Below are positions 51,947 to 60,465 of a DNA stretch of 64,000 bases, piece after piece (position 1 is the first letter of the stretch; every line of letters starts with the position of its first letter). Under the pieces are notes generated by a model. It was given only the letters and a program-made list of their open reading frames with translations, was not told the origin of the DNA and did no database searches. The position numbers and the translations under genes were made by a program. Origin of the DNA: Belnapia moabensis DSM 16746 (lineage in GTDB: Bacteria > Pseudomonadota > Alphaproteobacteria > Acetobacterales > Acetobacteraceae); assembly GCF_000745835.1 (NCBI RefSeq), contig NZ_JQKB01000006.1, positions 1 through 64,000 of the forward strand, given 5' to 3'.

Positions 51947-54037
51947 ATGCCGAGAGACCCGGACCCGAGGCCGCCCGCCGAGGGCCGCGAATTGCTGCTG
52001 GTCGGCGGCGGCCACGCGCATCTCGGCCTGCTGCGCTCGCTCGCCATGCGGCCCGTCCCCGGCCTGCGCGTCACCCTCGTCGCCGATGAGCTGGCGCCGG
52101 TCTATTCCGGTATGCTGCCCGGCCTCGTCGCCGGCCTCTATGCGCCGGAGGAATGCCGGGTCGAGGTCCCACGCCTCGCGCTGGCTGCCGGCGCCCGGCT
52201 GGTCCACGACCGCGCCACCGGCCTTCGCCCCGCCGCGCGCCGCCTGCTCTGCGCCCGCCACCCGCCGCTGCGCTATGACTGGCTCTCCATCGATATCGGC
52301 TCCGTCGCCCGGCCGCTGCCGCCCGGCGAGGGGCACATTCTGCCCGTCCGCCCGATCGGCAGCCTGGAAGCGCGCCTGGCCGCCGCCCTGCCAGCCTCCC
52401 GCGCCGCGGTGGTCGGCGGCGGCGCGGCGGGGGTGGAGCTGGCCTTCTCGCTCCGCCATCGCCTCGGCCCGGGGGCGGAGGTCGCGCTGCTGCCCGGCCC
52501 CCGGCTCCTGCCCCATGCAGGGTGGCTGGCGGGATGGATCGTCCGGCGGGCACTGGCGCGGCGCCGCATCGCCCTGGTCGAAGGCGCCCCGGTGGCCGAG
52601 GCGGGGCCGGATGCCCTCCTGCTCGCCGATGGCCGCCGCATCCCCTGCGACCTCGCCCTCTGGACCACCGGCGCCGCCGCCCCGGCTTGGCTGCGCGAGA
52701 CCGGCCTCGCCCTCGACCCGCAAGGCTTCATCGCCGTGGACGAGACCCTTCGCTCCCTCTCCCACCGGGAGGTCTTCGCCGCCGGCGACGTCGCCGCCAT
52801 GCAGGCGCATCCCCGCGAGAAGGCCGGGGTCCATGCCGTCCGCCAGGGACCGGCCCTGGCCGATGCCATCCGCCGGCTGATGGCCGGAAAGGCGCCGCGC
52901 GCCTATCGCCCGCAGCGCCACGCCCTTGCCCTGATCGGCACCGCCGATGGCGAGGCGATCGCGCTGCGCGGCCGGCTGGCGCTGGCGGGCCGCTGGGCCT
53001 GGCGGTGGAAGCAGCGGATCGACCGCGACTGGGTTGCCCGCTTCGCCGCCATGCCCGCCACGCCGCTGACGCCCATGCCCGCGCCGATGCGTTGCACCGG
53101 CTGCGACGGCAAGCTGGCGGCGCCCGTGCTCGCCGCTGCCCTCCATCGCCTCGGCCTTGCGGACGGGCCGGATCCGCCGGGCGACGCCGCGTTGCCACCG
53201 CAGAGCGTCGACCGGCTCCGCGCCTTCGTCACCGATATGCATCTCTTCGGCCGCATCGCCGCCAACCATGCGCTGGGCGACATCCATGCGATGGGCGGCC
53301 GGCCGCTCTCGGCCCTTGCGCTTGTCACCCTGCCGCACGGCCCCGCGCCTTGGCAGGAGGAAGACCTGTACGCCATGCTGCTCGGCGCGCAGGAGGTGCT
53401 GGAGGCGGCCGGCGCCCGCCTCCTCGGTGGCCATGGCGGTGAGGGCGCGGAGCCGGCGCTCGGCTTGGCCGTCACCGGTGTGGCGGGGCCTGCGCGCCTG
53501 CTGCGGAAGGGCGGCCTTCGCCCCGGCGACCGGCTGGTGCTGACCAAGCCGCTCGGCACCGGCGCAATCCTCGCCGCCGCCATGCGGGGCGAGGCGCGGG
53601 CCGAGTGGCTGGAAGCCGCCCTCGCCGCCATGCAGCAGCCGGGCGGGCCGGTCGGCGCGGCGCTCGCCGCCCATGGCGCCTCGGCCTGCACGCATGTGGC
53701 CGGCTTCGGACTGCTCGGCCACCTGGCGGAAATGCTGCGCGCCAGCGGCTGCGCCGCATGGCTGGACGCGGCGGCGGTACCCCTCCTTCCGGGCACGCGG
53801 GAGGCGCTGAGCGGTGGCATCCGCAGCACCTTGCACGAAACCAACGAGGCGGCCGTCGCCGGCCTCGTCGGGAGCCCGCCTGCCGTCCTGCTCGATCCTC
53901 AGACCGCCGGCGGCTTGCTCGCCGGCCTGCCGGAGGGCGCCGTCGCGCCCTGCCTGGTGGAACTCCACCGGCTGGGCGCCGCCGCCGCGCCCATCGGCAC
54001 GGTGAAGGCCGGCCCGCCCGCCATCCGCCTGGGCTGA
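51947..54037 (+). CDS. selD: Bifunctional NADH-dehydrogenase-like / selenide, water dikinase (SelD) fusion
   Basis: A 696-residue two-module protein. Residues about 13-370 are an FAD-dependent NDH-2-like oxidoreductase: ELLLVGGGHAHLGLLRSL, VYSGMLPGLVAGLYAPEE, AAVVGGGAAGVELAFSL and REVFAAGDVAAMQAHPREKAGVHAVRQGP. Residues about 380-696 are SelD, which makes selenophosphate from selenide and ATP: catalytic C386 and K389 (CTGCDGKLAAPVL), FVTDMHLFGRIAANHALGDIHAMGGRPLSALALV and LTKPLGTGAIL. The oxidoreductase may supply reduced selenium. No selA, selB, selC or mnmH is in the window, so selenouridine or selenoprotein use cannot be told. ATG at 51947 is the first before the FAD motif. Confidence 0.9.
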   Translation: MPRDPDPRPPAEGRELLLVGGGHAHLGLLRSLAMRPVPGLRVTLVADELAPVYSGMLPGLVAGLYAPEECRVEVPRLALAAGARLVHDRATGLRPAARRLLCARHPPLRYDWLSIDIGSVARPLPPGEGHILPVRPIGSLEARLAAALPASRAAVVGGGAAGVELAFSLRHRLGPGAEVALLPGPRLLPHAGWLAGWIVRRALARRRIALVEGAPVAEAGPDALLLADGRRIPCDLALWTTGAAAPAWLRETGLALDPQGFIAVDETLRSLSHREVFAAGDVAAMQAHPREKAGVHAVRQGPALADAIRRLMAGKAPRAYRPQRHALALIGTADGEAIALRGRLALAGRWAWRWKQRIDRDWVARFAAMPATPLTPMPAPMRCTGCDGKLAAPVLAAALHRLGLADGPDPPGDAALPPQSVDRLRAFVTDMHLFGRIAANHALGDIHAMGGRPLSALALVTLPHGPAPWQEEDLYAMLLGAQEVLEAAGARLLGGHGGEGAEPALGLAVTGVAGPARLLRKGGLRPGDRLVLTKPLGTGAILAAAMRGEARAEWLEAALAAMQQPGGPVGAALAAHGASACTHVAGFGLLGHLAEMLRASGCAAWLDAAAVPLLPGTREALSGGIRSTLHETNEAAVAGLVGSPPAVLLDPQTAGGLLAGLPEGAVAPCLVELHRLGAAAAPIGTVKAGPPAIRLG

Positions 54038-54041
54038 AGCC

Positions 54042-54572
54042 TTACCGGGCCGCGCCGGAGCCGCTTCGGGCCTGGCCGCTCGCTTCGCCGCCGGCGCTCA
54101 TGCTGGTGGCCAGCGTGCCGACCGCCTTGGCCGCATCGCCGAGCGCGCTCGCCACCTGCTGCTGGTCCGGACGCTCGCCCCGCAGGAACTGCTGCACCTG
54201 TTCCAGCTTCTGCCGCGCCTCGCGCCAGTCCTGCTGCCCCTGGGCCTGCTGCGGCAGCTCGCGGATCGTCCGGAGCCCGGCCTCCACCGTGCTGCTCGCC
54301 TGCGGGAAATTCGGCTGCTGGCTGCCCGAGACCTCGCTCTGCGTCTGGTTCAGCGCCTGCTCCACCGTCCGCAGCCGGCCGACCACCTCGGGCTCCGCGC
54401 TGCCGGGCTGCTGGGCCGGCGCCAGGTTGGGCGGCGTCTGGCTGGTCTGGGCCTGGGCCACGGCCATCACGCCGAGGGCCAGCATCGTCGCCGCTCCCGC
54501 CAGCACCAGGACCCGCCGGAGATCCTCCTGGGCGGCAGCCACCTTCGACCTGTAGTGAAGCATTCCCTGCAT
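54042..54572 (-). CDS. Secreted helical/coiled-coil hypothetical protein
   Basis: A 176-residue protein with one hydrophobic segment (VLVLAGAATMLALGVMAVAQAQ, about 21-42) acting as signal peptide or anchor, followed by a Gln/Ala/Glu-rich helical region (EVVGRLRTVEQALNQTQSEV, WREARQKLEQVQQFLRGERPDQQQVASALGDAAKAVGTLA). No catalytic motif is visible. AGAGGAA lies about 9 bases before the ATG at 54572; the next in-frame ATG is 3 codons in. It lies tail to tail with the SelD fusion (4-bp gap). Similar small periplasmic proteins occur in Roseomonas-like genomes, from general impression only. Confidence 0.65.
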   Translation of the reverse strand: MQGMLHYRSKVAAAQEDLRRVLVLAGAATMLALGVMAVAQAQTSQTPPNLAPAQQPGSAEPEVVGRLRTVEQALNQTQSEVSGSQQPNFPQASSTVEAGLRTIRELPQQAQGQQDWREARQKLEQVQQFLRGERPDQQQVASALGDAAKAVGTLATSMSAGGEASGQARSGSGAAR

Positions 54573-54685
54573 CGCTCATTCCTCTTGGCGCCGCCGGCCC
54601 ACGACCGGCCTGTGACCGGAGGGGAGCGCCAAAGCCACATGCCCGGTTCCATCGGAGGTGCGCCGGGCCCTGCCGGCCTGAGGGG

Positions 54686-55111
54686 CTATGCCTCGCCCAG
54701 CAGGTGCAGCACCAGCTCGCGCCGGTGCGGCCGCGTCCGGTGCTCGTAGAGGAAGATGCCCTGCCAGGTACCAAGCACCGGCACGCCCTCCGCCACCGGG
54801 ATGCTGAGCTGCGTCTGGGTCAGCATCGCGCGGATATGCGCCGGCATGTCGTCCGGCCCCTCCTCCTCGTGCCGGTAGCGGCCGTCGCCGCCCTCCGGCA
54901 CCAGCCGGGCGAGGAAGGCCTCGAGGTCCGTCCGCACCTCCGGCGAGGCATTCTCCTGCACGACCAGCGAGGCGGAGGTATGCCGGCACCAGATCGTCAG
55001 CAGCCCGGTGCCGAGGCCCTGCTCGGCCACCCAGCGGCGCACCGGCCCGGTGACCTCGGCGAGGCCCCGCCCCCGTGTCGCAACCTCCAAGGTGTGGATG
55101 CGCTGTTCCAT
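54686..55111 (-). CDS. yjbQ: YjbQ/UPF0047 family protein (secondary thiamine-phosphate synthase-like)
   Basis: A 141-residue protein of the YjbQ family. The hallmarks are GLLTIWCRHTSASLVVQENASPEVRTDLEAFLARLVP (with conserved His and Asn), RYRHEEEGPDDMPAHIRAMLTQTQLSIPVAEGVPVLGTWQGIFLYEHRTRPHRRELVLHLLGE. In some bacteria such proteins complement thiamine-phosphate synthase mutants weakly; the true role is unsettled. The ATG at 55111 starts MEQRIHTLEV; upstream codons in frame are antisense to chvG. chvG is divergent 37 bp away. Confidence 0.92.
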   Translation of the reverse strand: MEQRIHTLEVATRGRGLAEVTGPVRRWVAEQGLGTGLLTIWCRHTSASLVVQENASPEVRTDLEAFLARLVPEGGDGRYRHEEEGPDDMPAHIRAMLTQTQLSIPVAEGVPVLGTWQGIFLYEHRTRPHRRELVLHLLGEA

Positions 55112-55148
55112 GCCCCTCTCCCGCCTCAAATCGCTGTAGAATGCGCTC

Positions 55149-56819
55149 ATGCCCGATGTCGGCGTCCTCCAGGACCAGCAGATCGCTCCCGGCCCGCCTC
55201 GGCGGAAGCGCTGGGTCTCGCCCCTGCTGCGGCGCATCCTGCTGCTGAACGTGCTGCCGCCGGCCCTGTTGGCTGCCGCCATGCTCTATCTCGACCAGTA
55301 CCAGAACGGGCTGCTCGCCGCCGAGGTCGAGGCGCTGCGGACCCAGGCGCGCATCTATGCCGGCGCCATCGCGGAGGCCGGCACCCGCATGCAGGACGAC
55401 CGCGCCGTGCTGGTGCCGGAGGCCGTCCGCCCGCTGCTGCGGCGCCTGGTCGACCCCTCGCCCAACACCCAGGCGCGGCTGTTCGACAATACCGGCCTCG
55501 TCGTCGCCGACAGCCGGGTGCGCGAGGGCTCCGGCGGCGCCGTGGTGACGGAGCCGCTGCCGCCGCCCGAGCCGCGCGGCGCCTTCTCCATCACCATCGC
55601 CGGGCTCTACGACAAGCTGCTGCGGCTGGTGCCGCGCGACAGCCATTCGGACGTGGCAGTGGATATCGCCCCCGACGCCCCCTCCTTCGACTGGCAGCCG
55701 AATCTCGGCCCCGACCGGCGGGAGGAGCTGCGGCTGGCGCTGGAGGGCGGCGTGACGCCCTATATCCGCCGCACCGCGGATGGCCGGCTGCTGGTCTCGG
55801 TGGCGGAGCCGGCGCGGCGTGGCAACCAGTCGGTCGGCATCGTCCTGCTGACGCGGGAGGCGCGCGAGGTCGACCAGCGCCTGTTCGAGATCCGTGCCAG
55901 CGTGCTCGGCATCTTCGTCATCGCGCTGATCCTGACGGTGCTGCTCTCGCTCTACCTGGCGCAGACGCTGGCGAGCCCGATCATGCAGCTCGCCGGCGCG
56001 GCGGCGGCCATGCGCCAGGGCGAGGGCCGCGGCGGCAGCGTCCCCCCCGCCGTGCTGGCGCGGCAGGACGAGATCGGCATCCTGGCGCGCGACCTGCAAT
56101 CCGCCGCCCGCGCCCTCTGGGCCCGCATCGACACCAATGAGCGCTTCGCCGCCGATGTGGCGCATGAGCTGCGCAACCCGCTGACCAGCGTGCGCAGCGC
56201 CATCGAGACGCTCCGCCGCATCGAGAACCCCGACCAGCAGCGGCGGCTGCTCGCCATCATCGCCGAGGATGCGGTGCGGATGGACCGGCTGATCGCCGAC
56301 ATCTCCGACAGCTCGCGCGTCGATGCGGAGCTGTCGCGCACCGTCGCCGTGCCGGTGGACATCTCCCCCATCCTCTCGACGCTCGCCGAGCTGCACAACG
56401 CCACGCGCGGCGAGGACGACCCGCAGGTGGTGCTTGAAGCCCCGGCCGGCCCGCTGGTGGTGCGCGGCGTCGAGGGGCGGCTCGTGCAGGTGATGCGCAA
56501 CCTGCTCGGCAACGCCCTCTCCTTCAGCCCGAAGGAAGGCCACGTCTGGGTCCGCGCCCGGCCGACCGGCGCCATGGTCGAGGTGGTGGTGGAGGACGAG
56601 GGCCCCGGCATCCCCGAGGCCAAGCTCGAGGGCATCTTCGAGCGCTTCTACTCCGAGCGGCCGAGCGGCGAGCATTTCGGCAAGCATTCCGGCCTCGGCC
56701 TCTCGATCAGCCGGCAGATCGTGGAAGGCCTGCGCGGCCGCATCGCCGCCGAGAACCGGCGCGACGCCGAAGGGAAGGTGACGGGCGCCCGCTTCGTCAT
56801 CCAGCTCCCCATCGCATAG
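55149..56819 (+). CDS. chvG: ChvG/ExoS-type sensor histidine kinase
   Basis: Membrane sensor kinase, 556 aa. TM1 (about 26-45, LLRRILLLNVLPPALLAAAMLYL) and TM2 (about 248-270, VLGIFVIALILTVLLSLYL) bracket a periplasmic stimulus-sensing domain (YAGAIAEAGTRM, FDNTGLVVADSR). HAMP follows (LASPIMQLAGAAAAMRQGEG), then the H-box FAADVAHELRNPLTSVRSAIETLR with H339, and ATPase boxes VMRNLLGNALSFSPKEG and VEDEGPGIPEAKLEGIFERFYSERP, HSGLGLSISRQIVEGL. In alphaproteobacteria ChvG-ChvI responds to acid and envelope stress and controls exopolysaccharide. Here chvI and hprK are absent next to it; yjbQ is divergent. Confidence 0.9.
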   Translation: MPDVGVLQDQQIAPGPPRRKRWVSPLLRRILLLNVLPPALLAAAMLYLDQYQNGLLAAEVEALRTQARIYAGAIAEAGTRMQDDRAVLVPEAVRPLLRRLVDPSPNTQARLFDNTGLVVADSRVREGSGGAVVTEPLPPPEPRGAFSITIAGLYDKLLRLVPRDSHSDVAVDIAPDAPSFDWQPNLGPDRREELRLALEGGVTPYIRRTADGRLLVSVAEPARRGNQSVGIVLLTREAREVDQRLFEIRASVLGIFVIALILTVLLSLYLAQTLASPIMQLAGAAAAMRQGEGRGGSVPPAVLARQDEIGILARDLQSAARALWARIDTNERFAADVAHELRNPLTSVRSAIETLRRIENPDQQRRLLAIIAEDAVRMDRLIADISDSSRVDAELSRTVAVPVDISPILSTLAELHNATRGEDDPQVVLEAPAGPLVVRGVEGRLVQVMRNLLGNALSFSPKEGHVWVRARPTGAMVEVVVEDEGPGIPEAKLEGIFERFYSERPSGEHFGKHSGLGLSISRQIVEGLRGRIAAENRRDAEGKVTGARFVIQLPIA

Positions 56820-56880
56820 CAACGCCCCGCAACATCCGCTCACGCGACTTCCGCCCGGAACCCGGCTATCCTCCGCCGCC

Positions 56881-57813
56881 ATGGGTCATATCATCATCAC
56901 CGAGTACATGGCGGAGACGGCCATCGCCCAGCTGAGCGAGGCCCACCCAACGCTCTACGACCCCGATCTCGGCACCGCCCCGGAGCGCCTGCGCGGCCTG
57001 CTGGCCGAGGCCCGGGCGCTGATCGTCCGCAACCAGACCCGCGTCGATGCCAGCCTGTTGGACGCCGCGCCCAGGCTCCGCGTGCTCGGCCGGCTCGGCG
57101 TCGGCCTCTACAACATCGACCTCGACGCCTGCCGCCGGCGCCGGCTGGAGGTGATCCCCGCCGCCGGCGCCAATGCGGATTCCGTCGCCGAATACGCCAT
57201 CCTCTCGGTAGGCATGCTGCTGCGCGGCGCCTTCCAGGCGAGCGCCGCCGTGGCCGCCGGGGAATGGCCGCGCGAGCGCCTCAGCACGGGTCGGGAGATG
57301 TCGGGCAAGACGCTCGGCATCCTCGGCTTCGGCGATATCGGCCGCCGCGTCGCCCGGCTGGGCCGCGCCTTCGGCATGCGGGTCGTGGCGCATGACCCGA
57401 TCCTGCCGCTCGACCATTCCGGTTGGGCCGAGACGGGGACGGAGCCGGTGCCCCTCGCCCGGCTGGTGGCCGAGGCGGATGCCATTACCCTCCACGTCCC
57501 GCTGGAGCCGGCGACGCGCGGCCTGGTCTCCGCCGAGCTGCTGGCGGCGATGAAGCCCGGCGCCATGCTGGTCAACGCCTCGCGCGGCGGGGTGGTGGAC
57601 GAGGCGGCGCTGGCGGCCGCGCTGCGCGCCGGGCATCTCGGCGGCGCCGTGCTCGACGTCTTCGAGGAGGAGCCGCTGGCCCCCGGCAACCCGCTCGCCG
57701 GGGTGCCGAACCTGATCCTCACGCCGCACATCGCGGGCGCGACACGGGAGAGCAACCTCCGCGTCTCCTCCCTCATCGCCGCCCGGGTGCTGGTCGCCCT
57801 GGCGATGGACTGA
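56881..57813 (+). CDS. D-isomer-specific 2-hydroxyacid dehydrogenase
   Basis: A 310-residue NAD-dependent dehydrogenase. The nucleotide fold shows GKTLGILGFGDIGRRVARLGRAFGMRVVAHDP. The catalytic Arg is in LVNASRGGVVDEAALAAAL, the Glu in LDVFEEEPLAPGNPL and the His in ILTPHIAGATRES. The substrate-binding domain surrounds VLGRLGVGLYNIDLDACRRRRLEVIPAAGANADSVAEYAILSVGMLLR. Relatives reduce glyoxylate, hydroxypyruvate or phosphoglycerate; the residues do not decide. A glyoxylate-reducing role would fit the glyoxylate made by the ureide genes 11 kb away, but that is only a suggestion. The rlmB gene starts 5 bp after the stop. Confidence 0.87.
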   Translation: MGHIIITEYMAETAIAQLSEAHPTLYDPDLGTAPERLRGLLAEARALIVRNQTRVDASLLDAAPRLRVLGRLGVGLYNIDLDACRRRRLEVIPAAGANADSVAEYAILSVGMLLRGAFQASAAVAAGEWPRERLSTGREMSGKTLGILGFGDIGRRVARLGRAFGMRVVAHDPILPLDHSGWAETGTEPVPLARLVAEADAITLHVPLEPATRGLVSAELLAAMKPGAMLVNASRGGVVDEAALAAALRAGHLGGAVLDVFEEEPLAPGNPLAGVPNLILTPHIAGATRESNLRVSSLIAARVLVALAMD

Positions 57814-57818
57814 GCCGC

Positions 57819-58610
57819 GTGCTGCCCGACCCCGCTCCCATCCCCCGCCCGCCGGAGCCGCACCGCATCTGCGGCGCAGCACCTGTGCGCGCCCTCTTCA
57901 TCCGCCGGCCCGAAGCCGTGCTGCGGCTCTTCTACACCGAGGCGATGCGGCGCATGGCCGGGCCGCTCTGCGCCCATCTCGCCCGCACCCGCCGGCCCTA
58001 CCGCGAGGTGCCGCCGGAGGAGCTGGCGCGCATCGCCGGTACGCCGCACCATGGCGGCATCTGCGCCATCGCCCAGGTGCGCTATGCCGAGCGGCTGCAG
58101 GGCCCCGTCCTCCCGGCCGACCTGCCGATGGCGCCGCTGCTGCCGGTGCTGGACGGCATCGGCAACCCGCACAACCTAGGCGCCATCGCCCGCTCCGCCG
58201 CCTTCTTCGGCTGCCGCGCCCTGCTGCTGTCGGAGGATGGGCGCCAGGCCGACCTGTCGGACGCCGCCTTCCGCACCGCCGAGGGCGGGCTGGAACTCCT
58301 GCGGGTGCTGCGCGCGCGCGAGCTGCCGGCGCTGCTGCGGGCGATGCAGCGCGACTTCCTGGTCGTCGCGGCCACCGCCGCGGGTGGCCTCGCGCCGGAG
58401 GCGCTGCCGCGCGACCGGCCGGTTGCCCTCGTCCTCGGCAATGAGGAGCAAGGGCCCTCGACGCCCGTGCTGGAGGCCTGCGCCGGCCGGGTGACGCTGG
58501 CCGCTGCCGGGCCGGTCGAGAGCCTCAACGTCTCCGCCGCCGCCGCGGTGCTGTTCCACAGCCTTGGCGGCGCCCCGGTTCAACCCCCGCGCCCCCGGCC
58601 CCGCCGCTGA
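57819..58610 (+). CDS. rlmB: 23S rRNA (guanosine-2'-O)-methyltransferase RlmB-like (TrmH/SpoU family)
   Basis: SPOUT-fold 2'-O-methyltransferase, 263 aa. A small N-terminal substrate-binding domain (ALFIRRPEAVLRLFYTEAMRRM, PPEELARIAGTPHHGGICAIAQV) precedes the knotted catalytic domain: LLPVLDGIGNPHNLGAIARSAAFFGCRALLLSEDG, then VALVLGNEEQGPSTPVLEACAGRVTL and VESLNVSAAAAVLFHSLGG, the three SpoU motifs. The start is a GTG at 57819; longer frames are antisense-like. RlmB methylates G2251 in E. coli, but other TrmH targets are possible. mlaE starts 2 bp after it. Confidence 0.88.
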   Translation: MLPDPAPIPRPPEPHRICGAAPVRALFIRRPEAVLRLFYTEAMRRMAGPLCAHLARTRRPYREVPPEELARIAGTPHHGGICAIAQVRYAERLQGPVLPADLPMAPLLPVLDGIGNPHNLGAIARSAAFFGCRALLLSEDGRQADLSDAAFRTAEGGLELLRVLRARELPALLRAMQRDFLVVAATAAGGLAPEALPRDRPVALVLGNEEQGPSTPVLEACAGRVTLAAAGPVESLNVSAAAAVLFHSLGGAPVQPPRPRPRR

Positions 58611-58612
58611 GC

Positions 58613-59713
58613 ATGCCGGCGACGCTCGCCGCCACGGCGGACGGCCCGGCCGCCCGCCTCGCCTTCGCCGGCAGCCTCGATGCCGCCGCCACCGCCCGGC
58701 TCTGGCCGGAGGCGATGCGGCGGATGCAGGGCGTGCGCGCCCTTACCCTCGACCTCGCCGGCCTCACCGCGCTCGACACCGCGGGCGCCGTGCTGCTGCT
58801 GCGGCTGGAGCACATGGCGGGGGAGACGGCATGGCACGGCCTGCCCGCCGGCCCGCTCCAGGCCGTGCTGGACCGCACCCGCCAGGCGCTGGCCGCCCCC
58901 GCGCCCGCCGAGGCGCCGCGCCTGCCGCCGCTCGCGCTCCTCGGCCAGGCGACGCTGCGGCGCGGGCAGGACATGCTCGGCCAGGTCGCCTTCCTCGGCG
59001 AAGCGGTGGTCGCCGGGATGGGCACGCTGCGTCGGCCCTGGCGCCTCCGCCTCGGCGAGGTGCTGCGCCACCTGGACGAGGCGGGGCTGCGCGCCTTCGG
59101 ACTCACCCTGCTGCTCGGCGTGCTGATCGGGGTGATCCTCGCCTTCCAGTCCTCCATCCCGATGCGCCGCTTCGGGGCGGAGATCTTCATCCCCAACCTC
59201 GTCGGCATCTCCCTGCTGCGCGAGCTCGGGCCGCTGATGGCCGCCGTCATCCTCGCCGGGCGCACCGGCTCCGCCTTCGCCGCCGAACTGGGCACCATGG
59301 TGGTGAACGAGGAGATCGACGCGCTGCGCATCATGGGCATCGACCCGGTGGCCTGGCTGGTGCTGCCGCGGCTGCTGGCGGCGATCCTCGTCATGCCGGT
59401 GCTCGCGCTGCTGATGGACCTCGCCGGCCTCCTCGGCATGGCCGGGGTGATGGCCTCGCTCGGCTTCCCGCCGGTCAGCGTCGTCGCCCAGCTGCGCCGC
59501 GCCATCGCCCTGCACGACCTGCTGGGGGGCTTGCTCAAGGCCGCCATCTTCGGCCTCTCCATCGGGCTGATCGGCTGCCGCGCGGGGCTCTCCGCCGGGC
59601 GCGGGCCGCGCGCGGTGGGCGATGCGGCGACCATGGCCGTGGTCGGCGGCATCGTCTCCATCGTCGTGCTGGACGGCATCTTCTCCGTCCTGTTCTTCCG
59701 GCTCGGCTGGTGA
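58613..59713 (+). CDS. mlaE: MlaE-family lipid ABC permease with N-terminal STAS domain
   Basis: Inner-membrane permease of an MCE-type phospholipid transporter; 366 aa. Residues about 1-95 are a STAS domain (ARLAFAGSLDAAATARLWPEAM, ALTLDLAGLTALDTAGAVLLLRLEHM), which in E. coli is the separate MlaB. The permease part has the family blocks MRRFGAEIFIPNLVGISLLRELGPLMAAVILAGRTGSAFAAELGTMVVNEEIDALRIMGIDPVAWLVLPRLLAA, five hydrophobic helices and the end VDGIF-like VLDGIFSVLFFRLGW. Its stop overlaps the mlaF ATG by 1 bp. Confidence 0.93.
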   Translation: MPATLAATADGPAARLAFAGSLDAAATARLWPEAMRRMQGVRALTLDLAGLTALDTAGAVLLLRLEHMAGETAWHGLPAGPLQAVLDRTRQALAAPAPAEAPRLPPLALLGQATLRRGQDMLGQVAFLGEAVVAGMGTLRRPWRLRLGEVLRHLDEAGLRAFGLTLLLGVLIGVILAFQSSIPMRRFGAEIFIPNLVGISLLRELGPLMAAVILAGRTGSAFAAELGTMVVNEEIDALRIMGIDPVAWLVLPRLLAAILVMPVLALLMDLAGLLGMAGVMASLGFPPVSVVAQLRRAIALHDLLGGLLKAAIFGLSIGLIGCRAGLSAGRGPRAVGDAATMAVVGGIVSIVVLDGIFSVLFFRLGW

Positions 59714-60465
59714 TGGCCGAGAGCGTGCTGCGCGTCGAAGACCTGGCCGCCCGCTTCGACGGGCGCACCATCTTCGAGCATGTCTCCTTCGAGGTGCGGC
59801 GCGGCGAGGTCTTCGTCATCCTCGGTGGCTCCGGCTCCGGCAAGTCGACGCTGCTGAAGCACATCATCGGCCTCTACCCGCCGGCCGAGGGGCGCGTCGC
59901 CATCCTCGGCGAGGCGATGGAGGGGCTCTCGGGCGAGGCGCGCAATGCGCTGCTGCGGCGGATCGGGGTGATGTGGCAGTCGGGCGCGCTGTTCGGCTCG
60001 CTCACGCTGGCCGAGAATGTCGAGGTGCCGCTCGAGCAGCACACCAGCCTGCCGCCCGAGGCGCGCGCCCTGGTGGCGCGGGCGAAGCTCGGCCTCGTCG
60101 GCCTGGGCGATGCCGCTGGGCGCCTGCCGGCCGAGATCTCGGGCGGCATGGCGAAGCGGGCGGGCATCGCCCGCGCCATGGCGCTCGACCCGCCCATCCT
60201 CTTCCTCGACGAGCCCTCGGCGGGGCTCGACCCGATCACCTCCGCCGGGCTCGACGCGCTCATCAGGCAGCTCGCCCGCGACCTCGGCACCACCTTCGTC
60301 GTGGTGACGCATGAGCTGCAATCCATCCTCGCCATCGGCGACCGCTGCATCATGCTCGACAAGGCGGCGCGCGGGATGATCGCCGAGGGCGACCCGCGCC
60401 GCCTGCGCGAGGAGAGCGACAACCCGGTGGTCCGGGCCTTCTTCCGCCGCGAGGTGCTGGACTGA
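59713..60465 (+). CDS. mlaF: MlaF-family ABC transporter ATP-binding protein
   Basis: ATPase of the MCE lipid transporter; 250 aa. Walker A is ILGGSGSGKSTLLKHIIGL (about 36-54), Q-loop GVMWQSGALFGSLTLAENV, signature ISGGMAKRAGIARAMALDP, Walker B ILFLDEPSAGLDPITSAGLD and switch His VVVTHELQSILAIGDR. The ISGGMAKRAG signature and GALFGSLTLAENV are MlaF-specific. It overlaps mlaE and mlaD by 1 bp each (TGATG), a tightly coupled operon. Confidence 0.95.
   Translation: MAESVLRVEDLAARFDGRTIFEHVSFEVRRGEVFVILGGSGSGKSTLLKHIIGLYPPAEGRVAILGEAMEGLSGEARNALLRRIGVMWQSGALFGSLTLAENVEVPLEQHTSLPPEARALVARAKLGLVGLGDAAGRLPAEISGGMAKRAGIARAMALDPPILFLDEPSAGLDPITSAGLDALIRQLARDLGTTFVVVTHELQSILAIGDRCIMLDKAARGMIAEGDPRRLREESDNPVVRAFFRREVLD

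Noticed and set aside
51647-53968. A 773-codon minus-strand frame opposite the SelD fusion
   Set aside because: Antisense shadow: SelD and FAD motifs are on the plus strand.
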